NCBI GenBank assembly: GCA_947474165.1
Contig: CANJHO010000008.1
Location: 1 to 48,012, forward strand
Source of the DNA: Legionellaceae bacterium
GTDB lineage: Bacteria > Pseudomonadota > Gammaproteobacteria > Legionellales > Legionellaceae
Direction of reading: 5' to 3'
Length of the DNA stretch: 48,012 nt
Below the pieces are notes generated by a model. That model had not been told where the DNA came from. It made no database searches and worked only from the letters and a program-made list of their open reading frames with translations. The translations under genes and the position numbers were made by a program. Position 1 is the stretch's first letter, and every line of letters begins with the position of its first letter. Of the stretch, positions 1-7,668 are shown one piece after another.

Positions 1-6
1 GATTTA

Positions 7-125
7 AATTCCGTCATTGCGAGTGAAACGAAGCAACCCAGAGGTTCGAAGAGAGCGATTTCATGTCTTATAGTTGCTCACTTTGAGCTCCTGGGTTGCT
101 TCGTTTCACTCGCAATGACGGAATT
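7..125. repeat. Long palindrome with 35-bp perfect arms
   Basis: Arms at 7-41 and 91-125 are perfect reverse complements, separated by 49 bases. The core reads GTCATTGCGAGTGAAACGAA, a type of intergenic palindrome common in Rickettsiales and Legionellales genomes. It lies downstream of the small membrane-protein gene that ends at 152, so it could also act as a transcription end. I see no coding sense in it. Confidence 0.85.
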
Positions 126-151
126 GCAAAAAATGGCTAAAGTCGAGATAC

Positions 152-451
152 CTAAACTTTGACTTTTTTAACCACTGCTTTTTTAACTTTGGCGATTTTT
201 GCCAAAGGTTTAGATTCTACTTCGCACGTACCATCTTCAGCATGGCAATGAGCCTCTGAATGACAGCAATGACAACCTAAAAATTTGTGACAATACAAGA
301 CTAAACCAACGAGAAACATCGCAGCAATGCCAAGTGCTTTAGCGGTAAATACCGTTAAAACAGATGCGATGATTAACAAGATTAGACCAAAAAGTTCATG
401 TCGATAGCCCCAACCACACGAAGCCATTTGACAATTTTTCTTATTTTTCAT
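152..451 (-). CDS. Small Cys/His-rich membrane protein, function unknown
   Basis: A 99-residue protein. The start at 451 is chosen because a perfect AGGAGG ribosome site lies a few bases upstream; an earlier in-frame start at 496 lacks one. From the N-terminus there is a short Lys/Cys segment, two adjacent hydrophobic stretches (about residues 20-38 and 40-54) and a cluster rich in Cys and His (CHKFLGCHCCHSEAHCHAE, about residues 54-72). The tail is very basic, with alternating Lys, Val and Ala. The cluster suggests metal binding and the tail could contact nucleic acid or phospholipid, but both are inferences. I do not recognise the family. It is transcribed away from yggX. Confidence 0.6.
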   Translation of the reverse strand: MKNKKNCQMASCGWGYRHELFGLILLIIASVLTVFTAKALGIAAMFLVGLVLYCHKFLGCHCCHSEAHCHAEDGTCEVESKPLAKIAKVKKAVVKKVKV

Positions 452-659
452 GTAATCCTCCTTGAGTAACATTAAACACCTTTTCCAAAACAACACAACT
501 TATCCCTATCATTACTCTATAGGTTAGACCATTATTGTGCAATATGCACTGAGGAAAACCTTCAAAAAAGATTGTGTTAGCACATCAAAACTTGATAAAG
601 TCTCACCTTAAGGAGCGGGCGGCCCGATCCCAACTAAAAATTAACGCTAAAGGGAACAC

Positions 660-929
660 ATGACAAGACGCATATTTTGCACCAAATTGAATCAAGAAGC
701 AGAAGGCATGGATAAATACCCTTTCCCAGGGCCCATGGGTGAAAAAATTTATAACGAGATTTCTAAAGAAGCATGGAGAATGTGGTTGGCTCACCAAACC
801 ATGCTCATCAATGAATACCGATTAAATCTCATGGATCTGAAAGCCCGTGAATTTTTAAAAGAAGAAATGGAAAAATATTTTTTTGGTGAAGGCTCAGCCA
901 AACCTGCAGGATATACCCATTCCAGCTGA
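660..929 (+). CDS. yggX: Probable Fe(2+)-trafficking protein YggX
   Basis: An 89-residue cytoplasmic protein of the YggX family, whose members protect iron-sulfur clusters from oxidation and are thought to hand on ferrous iron. The family signature is clear: TRRIFCTKL at the N-terminus with the conserved Cys7, then EAEGMD, the core [20 protein letters not shown], and [17 protein letters not shown]. Length matches the usual 90 residues. The ribosome site AAAGGGA lies just before the ATG. In many gammaproteobacteria yggX follows mutY; here no mutY is upstream and the gene stands alone, with tRNA-Phe 77 bases downstream in the same direction. Confidence 0.93.
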   Translation: MTRRIFCTKLNQEAEGMDKYPFPGPMGEKIYNEISKEAWRMWLAHQTMLINEYRLNLMDLKAREFLKEEMEKYFFGEGSAKPAGYTHSS

Positions 930-964
930 GTATTTTAATAACTTACTTTTTTATCATCAACCCC

Positions 965-993
965 TTGACTCAAAATCGTTCTCGGAGTCTAAT
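965..993 (+). promoter_or_regulatory. Sigma-70 promoter of tRNA-Phe
   Basis: TTGACT at 965-970 and TCTAAT at 988-993 are separated by 17 bases. The -10 ends 13 bases before the mature tRNA 5' end, and a C-rich stretch follows it. The spacing and position fit a strong tRNA promoter. Confidence 0.6.
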
Positions 994-1006
994 ATCCCCC
1001 TCTTGT

Positions 1007-1082
1007 GGCCAGATAGCTCAGTCGGTAGAGCAGAGGATTGAAAATCCTCGTGTCGGCGGTTCGATTCCGTCTCTGGCCACCA
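1007..1082 (+). tRNA. tRNA-Phe (GAA)
   Basis: A 76-base cloverleaf with encoded CCA. The acceptor arms are GGCCAGA (1007-1013) and TCTGGCC (1072-1078). The D-loop region reads TAGCTCAGTCGGTAGAGC. The anticodon GAA lies at 1040-1042 in ATTGAAAAT, and the T-arm contains GTTCGATTC. The discriminator A at 1079 is followed by CCA at 1080-1082. The 3' end borders a possible integrase remnant, a typical integration target. Confidence 0.97.
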
Positions 1083-1174
1083 GATAAGCCCTGATAAATC
1101 CATAAGTTACACCTTGACTCCAAATTACCCCAAAATACCTTGCGGGATTTTTGCGGGACCTAGCGTTCTCAACA

Positions 1175-1468
1175 TCATAACGAACCCATCTGTCTTTCTT
1201 GCACAGTCTCTATGATTGCCCGATTGTTGGGGTTACGTAACAAAGTTAAAACCACCCTTCTTTGTTGCGTATCACACACCTTATTCGCGGCCTCATAAAG
1301 ATTTTTCAACTCGGCCGATGAGTAGTGCGTAGTAATCCTTGCCGAATCGACAAACATGGCCAAAGCAATCCTTTGCTTAATGAAACCAGTATTTTCCAAT
1401 CCAAGAATGAGCCCGAAACAGATCTGAAGTCGTCGTTGAGTTTTAGAGATTGTATTGTCTCTTTTTGT
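1175..1468 (-). pseudogene. Possible remnant of a tyrosine integrase C-terminus
   Basis: An open minus-strand frame of about 97 codons with no convincing start or ribosome site; the only early start-like codon is a TTG at 1399. The segment ARITTHYSSAELKNLYEAAN is similar in style to the end of phage and island integrases, where a catalytic Tyr sits in an HY motif and is followed by an amphipathic helix. The frame runs towards tRNA-Phe and stops 92 bases from its 3' end. The gap contains a short direct repeat (TGCGGGATTTT, TGCGGGACC). This orientation and distance fit a decayed island scar. The upstream catalytic half (Arg, Lys, HxxR) is not visible, so the gene would be dead. The assignment rests on pattern memory and is tentative. 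Confidence 0.35.
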
Positions 1469-1480
1469 TTAAATAATATC

Positions 1481-1496
1481 AATTGTAATTACAATT
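1481..1496. repeat. 16-bp perfect palindrome
   Basis: AATTGTAATTACAATT equals its own reverse complement. It lies in AT-rich DNA between the possible integrase remnant and the long hairpin. It could be a binding site for a dimeric regulator, but there is no clear promoter next to it. Confidence 0.5.
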
Positions 1497-1504
1497 AAAC
1501 AAGC

Positions 1505-1618
1505 GGATGTGGGTGAAGTGTGGGCAAGGCTGTGGGCGATAATGTTGGAAACGTGTCTTTGTTTTCAATATTATCGCCCATGGCTTTGTCCACACGTCCA
1601 GAAGGGTCATCCACATCC
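1505..1618 (+). repeat. Long hairpin whose mispairs are G-U in the plus-strand RNA
   Basis: The inner stem pairs 1518-1552 with 1561-1595, leaving an 8-base loop at 1553-1560. The outer stem pairs 1505-1516 with 1607-1618, with an asymmetric bulge on the 3' side at 1596-1606. Every non-Watson-Crick position I checked in the inner stem is G opposite T or T opposite G on the plus strand, which would pair as G-U in an RNA read from that strand. It may be a structured RNA or a miniature inverted-repeat element. No known RNA family is recognised. Confidence 0.6.
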
Positions 1619-2155
1619 TTCATTATAAAGCAGATATTCTTGACTGTGGGTTTAATAAAATTGTTTATGTAAATTCAACAACAATTGCATTTAACGAAGA
1701 TATCTCCCCAAGCCGTACATTTCGTATGATTCATCAAACGGCCATAACTCACGAGAATTTTATACATCTTTTGGCAATTTCCGAATCATTTGTAGGTTTA
1801 ACTGGTGATCAATCGTTCACAGAGGGATCGACCCTATTTGGAAGATCCTGAAACTCAGGGTTGCTTTTCCACCGTTTCAAAAGTTCTATATTATCGTATG
1901 ATACAATGCCCCCGGCGTTGTTTCTTAACCCCTCGCCCTTTTGTTTTTTTCAAAATTCAAGCGGAGTTTTTGACTACTTTTACCTCAACTATGTTTCTGC
2001 AAGGCGGAATCAAGCCCTTGGGTTGACGAGAGTTTCGATCGCAGGGCATTGATAGTAGTTTTATCTTTACACAAGGCCTGAGTAATGATAAATCTATAGT
2101 TGCAATGGCTGAGGCAGGTAATGAATTGCCTAAGTCATCAGTTAAAGTGATGTGA
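1606..2155 (+). pseudogene. Decayed coding region, function unknown
   Basis: Two plus-strand pieces read like protein but neither has a start codon with a ribosome site. The first is open through the upstream hairpin and stops at 1849-1851; it includes TFRMIHQTAITHENFIHLL and SESFVGLTGDQSF. The second runs from about 2027 to the stop at 2153-2155 and includes GIDSSFIFTQGLSNDKSIV. The DNA between them shifts frame and has short overlapping open frames. This pattern fits a gene broken by frameshifts. It ends 46 bases before dotJ, so it could be a lost effector or neighbour gene. I cannot name the family. Confidence 0.3.
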
Positions 2156-2201
2156 CAAGATGATGATTACATGGTGCTTAGCAAACGCTGGTGGAGTTAA
2201 A

Positions 2202-2495
2202 ATGAATCGAGAGGCTTGGAGTTTAATCAAGCAATCAACGCAATTTTATAAATTTGCTTATCGAAAGATGAATCATGTGCTTTTAATCTCGCTCATCATT
2301 AATCTATTGTTAAGCGCAGCAATCTATTACACCTACCTTGCTCAGACTGATAATACTTTTTCGGCTACTAAAGACGTGTTTTCTTCCAAGTCGGTTGCGC
2401 AATTGGATTCGCCTAACAATTCATCGCTTCCATTGCTTGTTCCTGACTCAGGCGAAACCCGGTTATACCGCAATAATAGAGGAAATCATGGCTAA
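2202..2495 (+). CDS. dotJ: IcmM/DotJ-like Dot/Icm secretion protein
   Basis: A 97-residue inner-membrane protein. The start is the ATG at 2202, preceded by GGAG; an in-frame ATG at 2160 lacks a site. The N-terminus MNREAWSLIKQSTQFYKFAY followed by RKMNHVL and one membrane helix (about residues 25-46, ending AIYYTYL) is the signature of IcmM/DotJ. That protein is a short paralogue of DotI that forms mixed oligomers with it in the core of the type IVB secretion system. Family members are about 94 residues. The C-terminal periplasmic part is short and Ser/Asn-rich. The stop overlaps the next gene by 8 bases, so the pair is translationally coupled, as in Legionella. Confidence 0.82.
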   Translation: MNREAWSLIKQSTQFYKFAYRKMNHVLLISLIINLLLSAAIYYTYLAQTDNTFSATKDVFSSKSVAQLDSPNNSSLPLLVPDSGETRLYRNNRGNHG

Positions 2496-3126
2496 AGATG
2501 CTTTGACGGCTGCTGTACCCCAAAAAAAAATTTACCGTGATAATCAAAGCAGAATGATTTTTGTTGTACTCATATCCATACTGGCTAATTTCGTATTAGC
2601 CAGTATGTTAGCTTATATTATTACGCATCCAACAGAGCCAAAATATTTTGCAACAACGGTTAATGGCAGAACAATACCACTTAAAGCATCAGATCTTCCC
2701 ACTCAATCTGATCCATTTATTTTAGAGTGGGCAAGTATAGCTGCCACATCAGCTTATACATACAATTTTGTTAATTATAATAAAGCACTACTCGCTTCAT
2801 CAAAATTTTTTACCCCAGAAGGATGGGCACAATTTCTTAGCCAACTAGACGCATCAAATACCCTTAATGCCGTCATGGCTAAGAAGTTAATTGTGTCTGC
2901 TGTTACAATAGGAAAACCCACACTGACAAAGAAAGGATTCCTCAATGGCGTTTATGCATGGGGAGTACAAATGCAAATCTTAGTGGCCTATCAAAGTGCC
3001 AGTGAAATTCCCCAACAAAATTATGTGGTAAAGATGCTTATTGTCCGCATCCCCACACGCATTACGCCTATGGGGATTGGCATTTCACAGTTTATCGTCT
3101 TGCCAGCTAGCGGTGAAGTTAGTTAA
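2488..3126 (+). CDS. dotI: IcmL/DotI-like Dot/Icm inner-membrane protein
   Basis: A 212-residue protein, the same length as Legionella DotI. The start at 2488 has GAGGA before it. After a short cytoplasmic part comes one membrane helix (about residues 22-46). A periplasmic VirB8-like domain follows, carrying the family motifs PKYFATTVNGR, EWASIAATSAYTYNFVNY, FFTPEGWAQFLSQL, VMAKKLIVSAV and GIGISQFIVLPA. DotI bridges the inner-membrane part of the T4BSS. In Legionella dotJ-dotI is followed by dotH (icmK), dotG and the rest of a long cluster; here a glutathione S-transferase gene follows instead. This copy may be a secondary IcmL-type pair, or the cluster may be split in this lineage. Confidence 0.88.
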   Translation: MAKDALTAAVPQKKIYRDNQSRMIFVVLISILANFVLASMLAYIITHPTEPKYFATTVNGRTIPLKASDLPTQSDPFILEWASIAATSAYTYNFVNYNKALLASSKFFTPEGWAQFLSQLDASNTLNAVMAKKLIVSAVTIGKPTLTKKGFLNGVYAWGVQMQILVAYQSASEIPQQNYVVKMLIVRIPTRITPMGIGISQFIVLPASGEVS

Positions 3127-3191
3127 TGAGACCGCTCATGATTCAAACACCAATCTTCGAGTTGACAAGGCACTAACAGGGAGGAATATCC

Positions 3192-3797
3192 ATGAAATTA
3201 TACTATACAAAAGGTGCCTGCTCACTGGTAATACGAATTATCATTAATGAAATTGGCCTTCGGTGTGAATTTGAGTCGGTTGATCTTCACACAAAAACCA
3301 CAGAAAAAGGCGTGGATTTTTTGACGATCAATGACAAAGGCTCAGTGCCGGCGCTAGAATTAAAAGCAGGGAAGGTACTTACTGAAAATGCTGTGATTTT
3401 ACAATATTTAGCAGATGATGCCAAAGCCACCCAATTATTACCTCAAACTGGTGATTTCAACCGCTATCGCATTTTAGAATGGGTTAACTATATTAGCACC
3501 GAATTGCATAAAAGTTTCGGTCCCTTATTTAATCCAACCCTTTCTGAAGAAACAAAAACAACCTTCTTTATTCCATTGATCAAATCCAAACTAAGCTATG
3601 TTAACCAACACCTTCAACACCATACCTATTTATTAGGTGATACTTTTACACTACCAGATGCCTATTTATTTGTAATGCTGCTTTGGGCATCCTATTTTAA
3701 GATTGAGTTAAAAAAATGGCCTAATTTATCACGGTATTTTACTGAACTTCACAGTAGAAAATCGATTCAACAATCTTTAAAACAAGAGGCCCTCTAG
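3192..3797 (+). CDS. gstA: Glutathione S-transferase, beta-class GstA type
   Basis: A 201-residue cytoplasmic enzyme that conjugates glutathione to electrophiles. The N-terminal thioredoxin-like half starts MKLYYTKGACS with the beta-class Cys10, and has the cis-Pro motif GSVPALEL and the glutathione-binding LTENAVILQYLAD. The helical C-terminal half contains EWVNYISTELHKSFGPLF and the N-capping FTLPDAYLFVMLLWA. Length and motifs match E. coli GstA. The ribosome site GGGAGGA precedes the ATG. It lies 65 bases after dotI in the same direction; a shared transcript is possible but no functional link is known. Confidence 0.93.
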   Translation: MKLYYTKGACSLVIRIIINEIGLRCEFESVDLHTKTTEKGVDFLTINDKGSVPALELKAGKVLTENAVILQYLADDAKATQLLPQTGDFNRYRILEWVNYISTELHKSFGPLFNPTLSEETKTTFFIPLIKSKLSYVNQHLQHHTYLLGDTFTLPDAYLFVMLLWASYFKIELKKWPNLSRYFTELHSRKSIQQSLKQEAL

Positions 3798-3926
3798 TCC
3801 ATTGTTAATGTAATTTTAACTGGTGGCGATGAACATCCGAACCGCGCACGTTAGCAAGTGAAGCCCTTTTTCAAGCGCCACTTCCTGACGGTCGTGACTC
3901 GGATTAACCGGTCAAAGGGGAAAATC

Positions 3927-4901
3927 ATGTTAAAACCACCATCATCGATAAATTCGCTCTTTAACCCTGCCTTAAACAATAAATTATTTCAGGAAACATT
4001 CAGCTCACGCCCCATCAAAGTCGTTGCCCCAGCTTCAGGCACATCTCCTGAAAAAATGGAACAACTTCAATTGCTACCTCACTTAACACTTGTCATCCCC
4101 CCTAAGATAATGAGCCAAGACATTCTTTTTCATGCGAATAATGATGAGGAACGATTTGAACAATTGAGAACAGCCCTCTATGATGAATCAAACAAGACCA
4201 TTATATGGACACTTCGGGGAGGATATGGAAGCGCGCGGCTAATTAATCAATTAAGCACGCTTCCACCACCAAAACATGAAAAAATCTTTATTGGTTTTAG
4301 TGACAATACGGCATTGCATTTGTTTTTATCACAACAATGGCATTGGCAATCCATTCATGCTGCCGGACTTGCAGAACTGTTAGATCCTGCCCAAGATCCA
4401 CAAAATTATATACGAATTGCTGAAATTATAACTTACGGCCTACCAAGCCAATCTATAGACAATTTAAAACCATTAAATATCAGCGCCCTAAAGGCCAATC
4501 CTATCAAAGGATATTTAACAGGCGGAAATTTGACCCTTGTTGAATCAAGCATTGGTACTCCGTGGCAAATTCAAACAGCAACCAAGATACTGTTTCTTGA
4601 GGAAGTCGGTGAAAAAGGCTATCGAATCGATCGATCACTCAATCATTTGCGTCAAGCTGGATTATTAAAAGAAGTCAAAGCAATCATTTTCGGTGAGTTC
4701 ATCACTAAAATAAAAGACAAAGGAGTGAAGATTGCGCTTGAAAGATTTGCAAAAGAAACCACAATGCCTATCTATCAAACCGACCAATTTGGTCATGGAA
4801 AAATGAATTATCCACTAATTTACAACACCGTCGCTGAAATAACGCCCACGCATCATCAGTATTATGATTTAAAAATGCACCCTCGATCCATAATAAAATA
4901 A
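3927..4901 (+). CDS. ldcA: LD-carboxypeptidase (peptidase family S66)
   Basis: A 324-residue cytoplasmic serine peptidase that removes the terminal D-Ala from murein tetrapeptides during recycling. The start at 3927 is chosen for the AAAGGGG site; an in-frame ATG at 3858 lacks one. N-terminal motifs are VVAPASG and TLRGGYGSARL. The S66 triad is visible as Ser125 in IGFSDNTAL, a Glu at 225-226 in LFLEEVGEKGYRIDR, and His290 in FGHGKMNYPL. The order and spacing agree with Pseudomonas LdcA. It fits with nagZ and anmK elsewhere in the window, which act in the same pathway. S66 also includes microcin-immunity (MccF) proteins, so specificity is inferred. Confidence 0.85.
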   Translation: MLKPPSSINSLFNPALNNKLFQETFSSRPIKVVAPASGTSPEKMEQLQLLPHLTLVIPPKIMSQDILFHANNDEERFEQLRTALYDESNKTIIWTLRGGYGSARLINQLSTLPPPKHEKIFIGFSDNTALHLFLSQQWHWQSIHAAGLAELLDPAQDPQNYIRIAEIITYGLPSQSIDNLKPLNISALKANPIKGYLTGGNLTLVESSIGTPWQIQTATKILFLEEVGEKGYRIDRSLNHLRQAGLLKEVKAIIFGEFITKIKDKGVKIALERFAKETTMPIYQTDQFGHGKMNYPLIYNTVAEITPTHHQYYDLKMHPRSIIK

Positions 4902-4902
4902 T

Positions 4903-4943
4903 ATCGTCCAAAACTTCAATTTGTGGCCGCGTACAGTATATAC
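4903..4943 (-). repeat. Degenerate copy of dispersed ATATACYGYRC repeat
   Basis: Read on the minus strand this begins ATATACTGTACGCGGCCACA and continues with AATTGAAGTTTTGGAC. It matches the repeats at 10485-10535 and 45332-45382 at most positions, ending in the same AAGTTTT-GAC block. It lies in the 73-base gap between the carboxypeptidase and the glycosyltransferase gene. Confidence 0.5.
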
Positions 4944-4974
4944 TCATCATCAGGTAAAATTAGGCCGTTAGTTC

Positions 4975-6546
4975 ATGCAATTATCTATAGAAGCATTGCA
5001 GTTAAAGAAAAATGGATTGATCTATATGGTTACATTGATAGCCATCATGATCATTGCGGCCAAATTTCCCATGATGAACGATGAAACGTATTACATTGCT
5101 TTTTCTAAAAATTTACAAACCAGTTATGTTGATCATCCCCCTTTTGTATCCTATCTGAATATTGCTCAAACAATGCTAGGATTGCATAGCCCATTGATTG
5201 AACGTTCATTGGTTATTGTATTGCATCTCCTGTCGACCTGTTTTTTAATGGCCATTGTCTATCATCATTGTGCCAAGGACTCCGATTTAGCAATAAAACT
5301 ACGCCTTACTTTTTTAATTGCCTATTTAGTACCCATTTTTGGTTTTTTTAGTATCTTTATTTTACCTGATACGGGGTTGATTTTCTCATTGAGTCTATTG
5401 CTTTGGGTTGCGGATAGGGTTATCAGCAACCATCATCTGAGCTTCAGAAATGCTGTTGAACTCGGCATCGGATTGGGGATCGGCTTGCTTTCAAAATACC
5501 ATATTTTACCGCTAGGAGGGGGGATTTTATGTGGACTATTCCTTGATCTGCTTATCCATTCTAAGTTTAGATGGTCTGATGTGATGAAAATGCTCATGAG
5601 TGTACTCATCGGTTTGATGATCGCATCGCCCATGTTCATATGGAATATAAACAATCATTTTGCATCCTTTGTATTTCAATTACAACATGGGTTGAATGCT
5701 AAGCAGTGGCACTGGAAAGATTCATTGGTATTTATTGTTGTGAGTACGCTGTATTTAACGCCTTGGTTTACCTTTAAGTTTTTGAAACAGGGCTTATGGA
5801 CGAAACGGCATGCTTACCTTATTATCCCTGTGTGTAGCTTAAGCCTAATTTTCTTAATCAGTAGTCTACGTACACATGTCTTACCGCAATGGATTAGTCC
5901 CGCTTTTTGGTTATTAATTCCCTATACTGTTATTTACTGTGGACAAGCAGGTGTTGGCTCATTAATAACATGGTGTAAATACACTGCATTGATCTGGATA
6001 CCCTTGGTCATTGCTTTGTCATTTCCAGGCGGGATGTGGAATCTTAAGCCATTTATTCAATGGATTCATGGGAATACACCCAATTCTTGGTGTACTTTAT
6101 TTTGGGAAGAATTACCTGTTTTAGTCCAGCAAGATGCCATTTTAGCACCGCTCATTGGTACAGCGCTCCATCAAAACCCACCCCCTGGGTGTGTAGAAAA
6201 AAAACCGATTATTGGCACGTTTAAGCGGATCTGGGCGTCTCAGTTGGAATACCATCAGGTCTTCCCTGGCGCTAAAATTTTAAATCTTGAACAAAACTCA
6301 TCAAATTTTTATTTATGGCGTGATCAATGGGCTGATTATGCACATTGCAATATTTTATTCATTGCAGAAAGCACCGACGATCTTGCGCCTGTATTGGCAA
6401 ATATATTGACAGTGAAGCATCAGTATCGTTTGCAAGGCATCGGTGATTACCCAGCATTGCATTTACAGGTACTGACTGGTACGTTAAACGATAAAAATAC
6501 ACTAGAAAATCTACAGAAAAATCTATTAATAGCCCCCCATTATTAG
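4975..6546 (+). CDS. GT39/ArnT-like membrane glycosyltransferase
   Basis: A 523-residue polytopic inner-membrane protein of the dolichyl-phosphate-mannose/ArnT superfamily, which transfers a sugar from a polyprenyl-phosphate carrier to lipid or protein. The first periplasmic loop has the diagnostic acidic pair in MMNDETYY (Asp36, Glu37) and YVDHPPFVSYL. About ten further membrane segments follow, including a glycine-rich GIGLGIGLLSKYH, and then a soluble C-terminal domain of about 130 residues. Acceptor and donor cannot be read from sequence; lipid A modification is one option. The 3' end overlaps the convergent minus-strand gene by 21 bases. Confidence 0.8.
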   Translation: MQLSIEALQLKKNGLIYMVTLIAIMIIAAKFPMMNDETYYIAFSKNLQTSYVDHPPFVSYLNIAQTMLGLHSPLIERSLVIVLHLLSTCFLMAIVYHHCAKDSDLAIKLRLTFLIAYLVPIFGFFSIFILPDTGLIFSLSLLLWVADRVISNHHLSFRNAVELGIGLGIGLLSKYHILPLGGGILCGLFLDLLIHSKFRWSDVMKMLMSVLIGLMIASPMFIWNINNHFASFVFQLQHGLNAKQWHWKDSLVFIVVSTLYLTPWFTFKFLKQGLWTKRHAYLIIPVCSLSLIFLISSLRTHVLPQWISPAFWLLIPYTVIYCGQAGVGSLITWCKYTALIWIPLVIALSFPGGMWNLKPFIQWIHGNTPNSWCTLFWEELPVLVQQDAILAPLIGTALHQNPPPGCVEKKPIIGTFKRIWASQLEYHQVFPGAKILNLEQNSSNFYLWRDQWADYAHCNILFIAESTDDLAPVLANILTVKHQYRLQGIGDYPALHLQVLTGTLNDKNTLENLQKNLLIAPHY

Positions 6547-7668
6547 CGCCTTCAACCCGACATTCTGCCAACGAATTTGAAGTCCCAATGATTTTAAAGT
6601 ATGTAGGTAATCTGTTAAAGAAATCAGTCCAACACAAGGCATGGCACCTATTTCAGTCAGCTCTCCATTGACTAATCGATGCGCTAACAAAATAGCCGGA
6701 ACACAGGGTATATATAAGCCATCGCCTGCTTCTGCATAAATTTCAAATCGAATGTCCTTGGGCTTTTGTGCTTCATCTAAACCCGACATTATCATGTAGA
6801 AACCGGTATTATTATGCCCTATCACATTAAAAAAATGAGAAATTTTAAGTAAGGTGGGTGCAAACTTATTTAAAGGGGGGAGAAGATGTAATCTTACCAT
6901 CCAGGATAAAGTATATAAAATCAATTGCAAACCTTTTAACTCGAGCCCTGCTTGAAATCGAATGGTTTTTAATTGAGGATAATGCTGAGGGAATAATGCC
7001 AAATCAGGAATATTACAATTACCCAATAGGCGTTGGTTTAAATGCCAGAACTGTTTGAGTCGTAAATTTTGCCAACCATAGACTTGTTGTTCTTTGCCAT
7101 GAATAAGGGTAGTAAATGGCATGCCGGCATAACTTAAAACCCCAGCTGTTGTTGCGAGCCCTTGATTGGTTAGCTGGGCTGTTGCTATCGCATAATCAAT
7201 GGTCTCAAGTATTGAGAATTGGGAAATATAGTGATCAACAATAGCACTGCTTAAACAAGGAACAGAGCTTGCCCCACTGCAGATGAAAACCTTTTTCTCT
7301 TTGGCCATTGTATTGAGTGCACCAATGCCTGCAACAAAGTCTCGCGCATCCGCCAGATCAATATAATGACAGCCTTGTTCAATACAGGCTAATGCTACAG
7401 TGTAGTCTTGCCCTTGAAAAGGACCGGAGGTATGAATGACTAGATTGGGTGCAATATTTTTTAATGTGGCTCGGAAATGATTCGCTATATCACAATAAAT
7501 GGCCTCTGCCGGTTGTACAGCATTTAAATTTTTAATTAACGCTTTTGCTTTCTCTGGATGCCGTCCACCAATAATTAATTGTATTTGATCATTTTTTGCC
7601 AAAACTTTGGCGATAAATCTGCCAAAATTTCCATACCCTCCAATAATCAAAACACGTTTTATATTCAT
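6526..7668 (-). CDS. Saccharopine dehydrogenase-like NAD(P)-binding oxidoreductase
   Basis: A 380-residue protein. Its N-terminal Rossmann fold has the nucleotide loop VLIIGGYGNFGRFIAKVLA and the following GGRHPEKAKALIKNL. HTSGPFQGQDYTVALACIEQG and HYIDLADARDFV are typical of the Sacchrp_dh_NADP family. The substrate is unknown; relatives include trans-acting enoyl reductases and lipid-modifying enzymes, and true saccharopine metabolism is unlikely. The start codon overlaps the stop of the upstream DUF4166 gene by one base (TAATG), which signals translational coupling. It is the last gene of a three-gene operon with DUF2269 and DUF4166 proteins. Confidence 0.8.
   Translation of the reverse strand: MNIKRVLIIGGYGNFGRFIAKVLAKNDQIQLIIGGRHPEKAKALIKNLNAVQPAEAIYCDIANHFRATLKNIAPNLVIHTSGPFQGQDYTVALACIEQGCHYIDLADARDFVAGIGALNTMAKEKKVFICSGASSVPCLSSAIVDHYISQFSILETIDYAIATAQLTNQGLATTAGVLSYAGMPFTTLIHGKEQQVYGWQNLRLKQFWHLNQRLLGNCNIPDLALFPQHYPQLKTIRFQAGLELKGLQLILYTLSWMVRLHLLPPLNKFAPTLLKISHFFNVIGHNNTGFYMIMSGLDEAQKPKDIRFEIYAEAGDGLYIPCVPAILLAHRLVNGELTEIGAMPCVGLISLTDYLHTLKSLGLQIRWQNVGLKALIMGGY

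Noticed and set aside
603..797. A minus-strand open frame opposite yggX
   Set aside because: It lies antisense to a clearly recognised gene and has no protein-like features.
1805..2052. Two overlapping short plus-strand frames
   Set aside because: Neither has a ribosome site or a recognisable domain; they fit better as out-of-frame remains of a broken gene.
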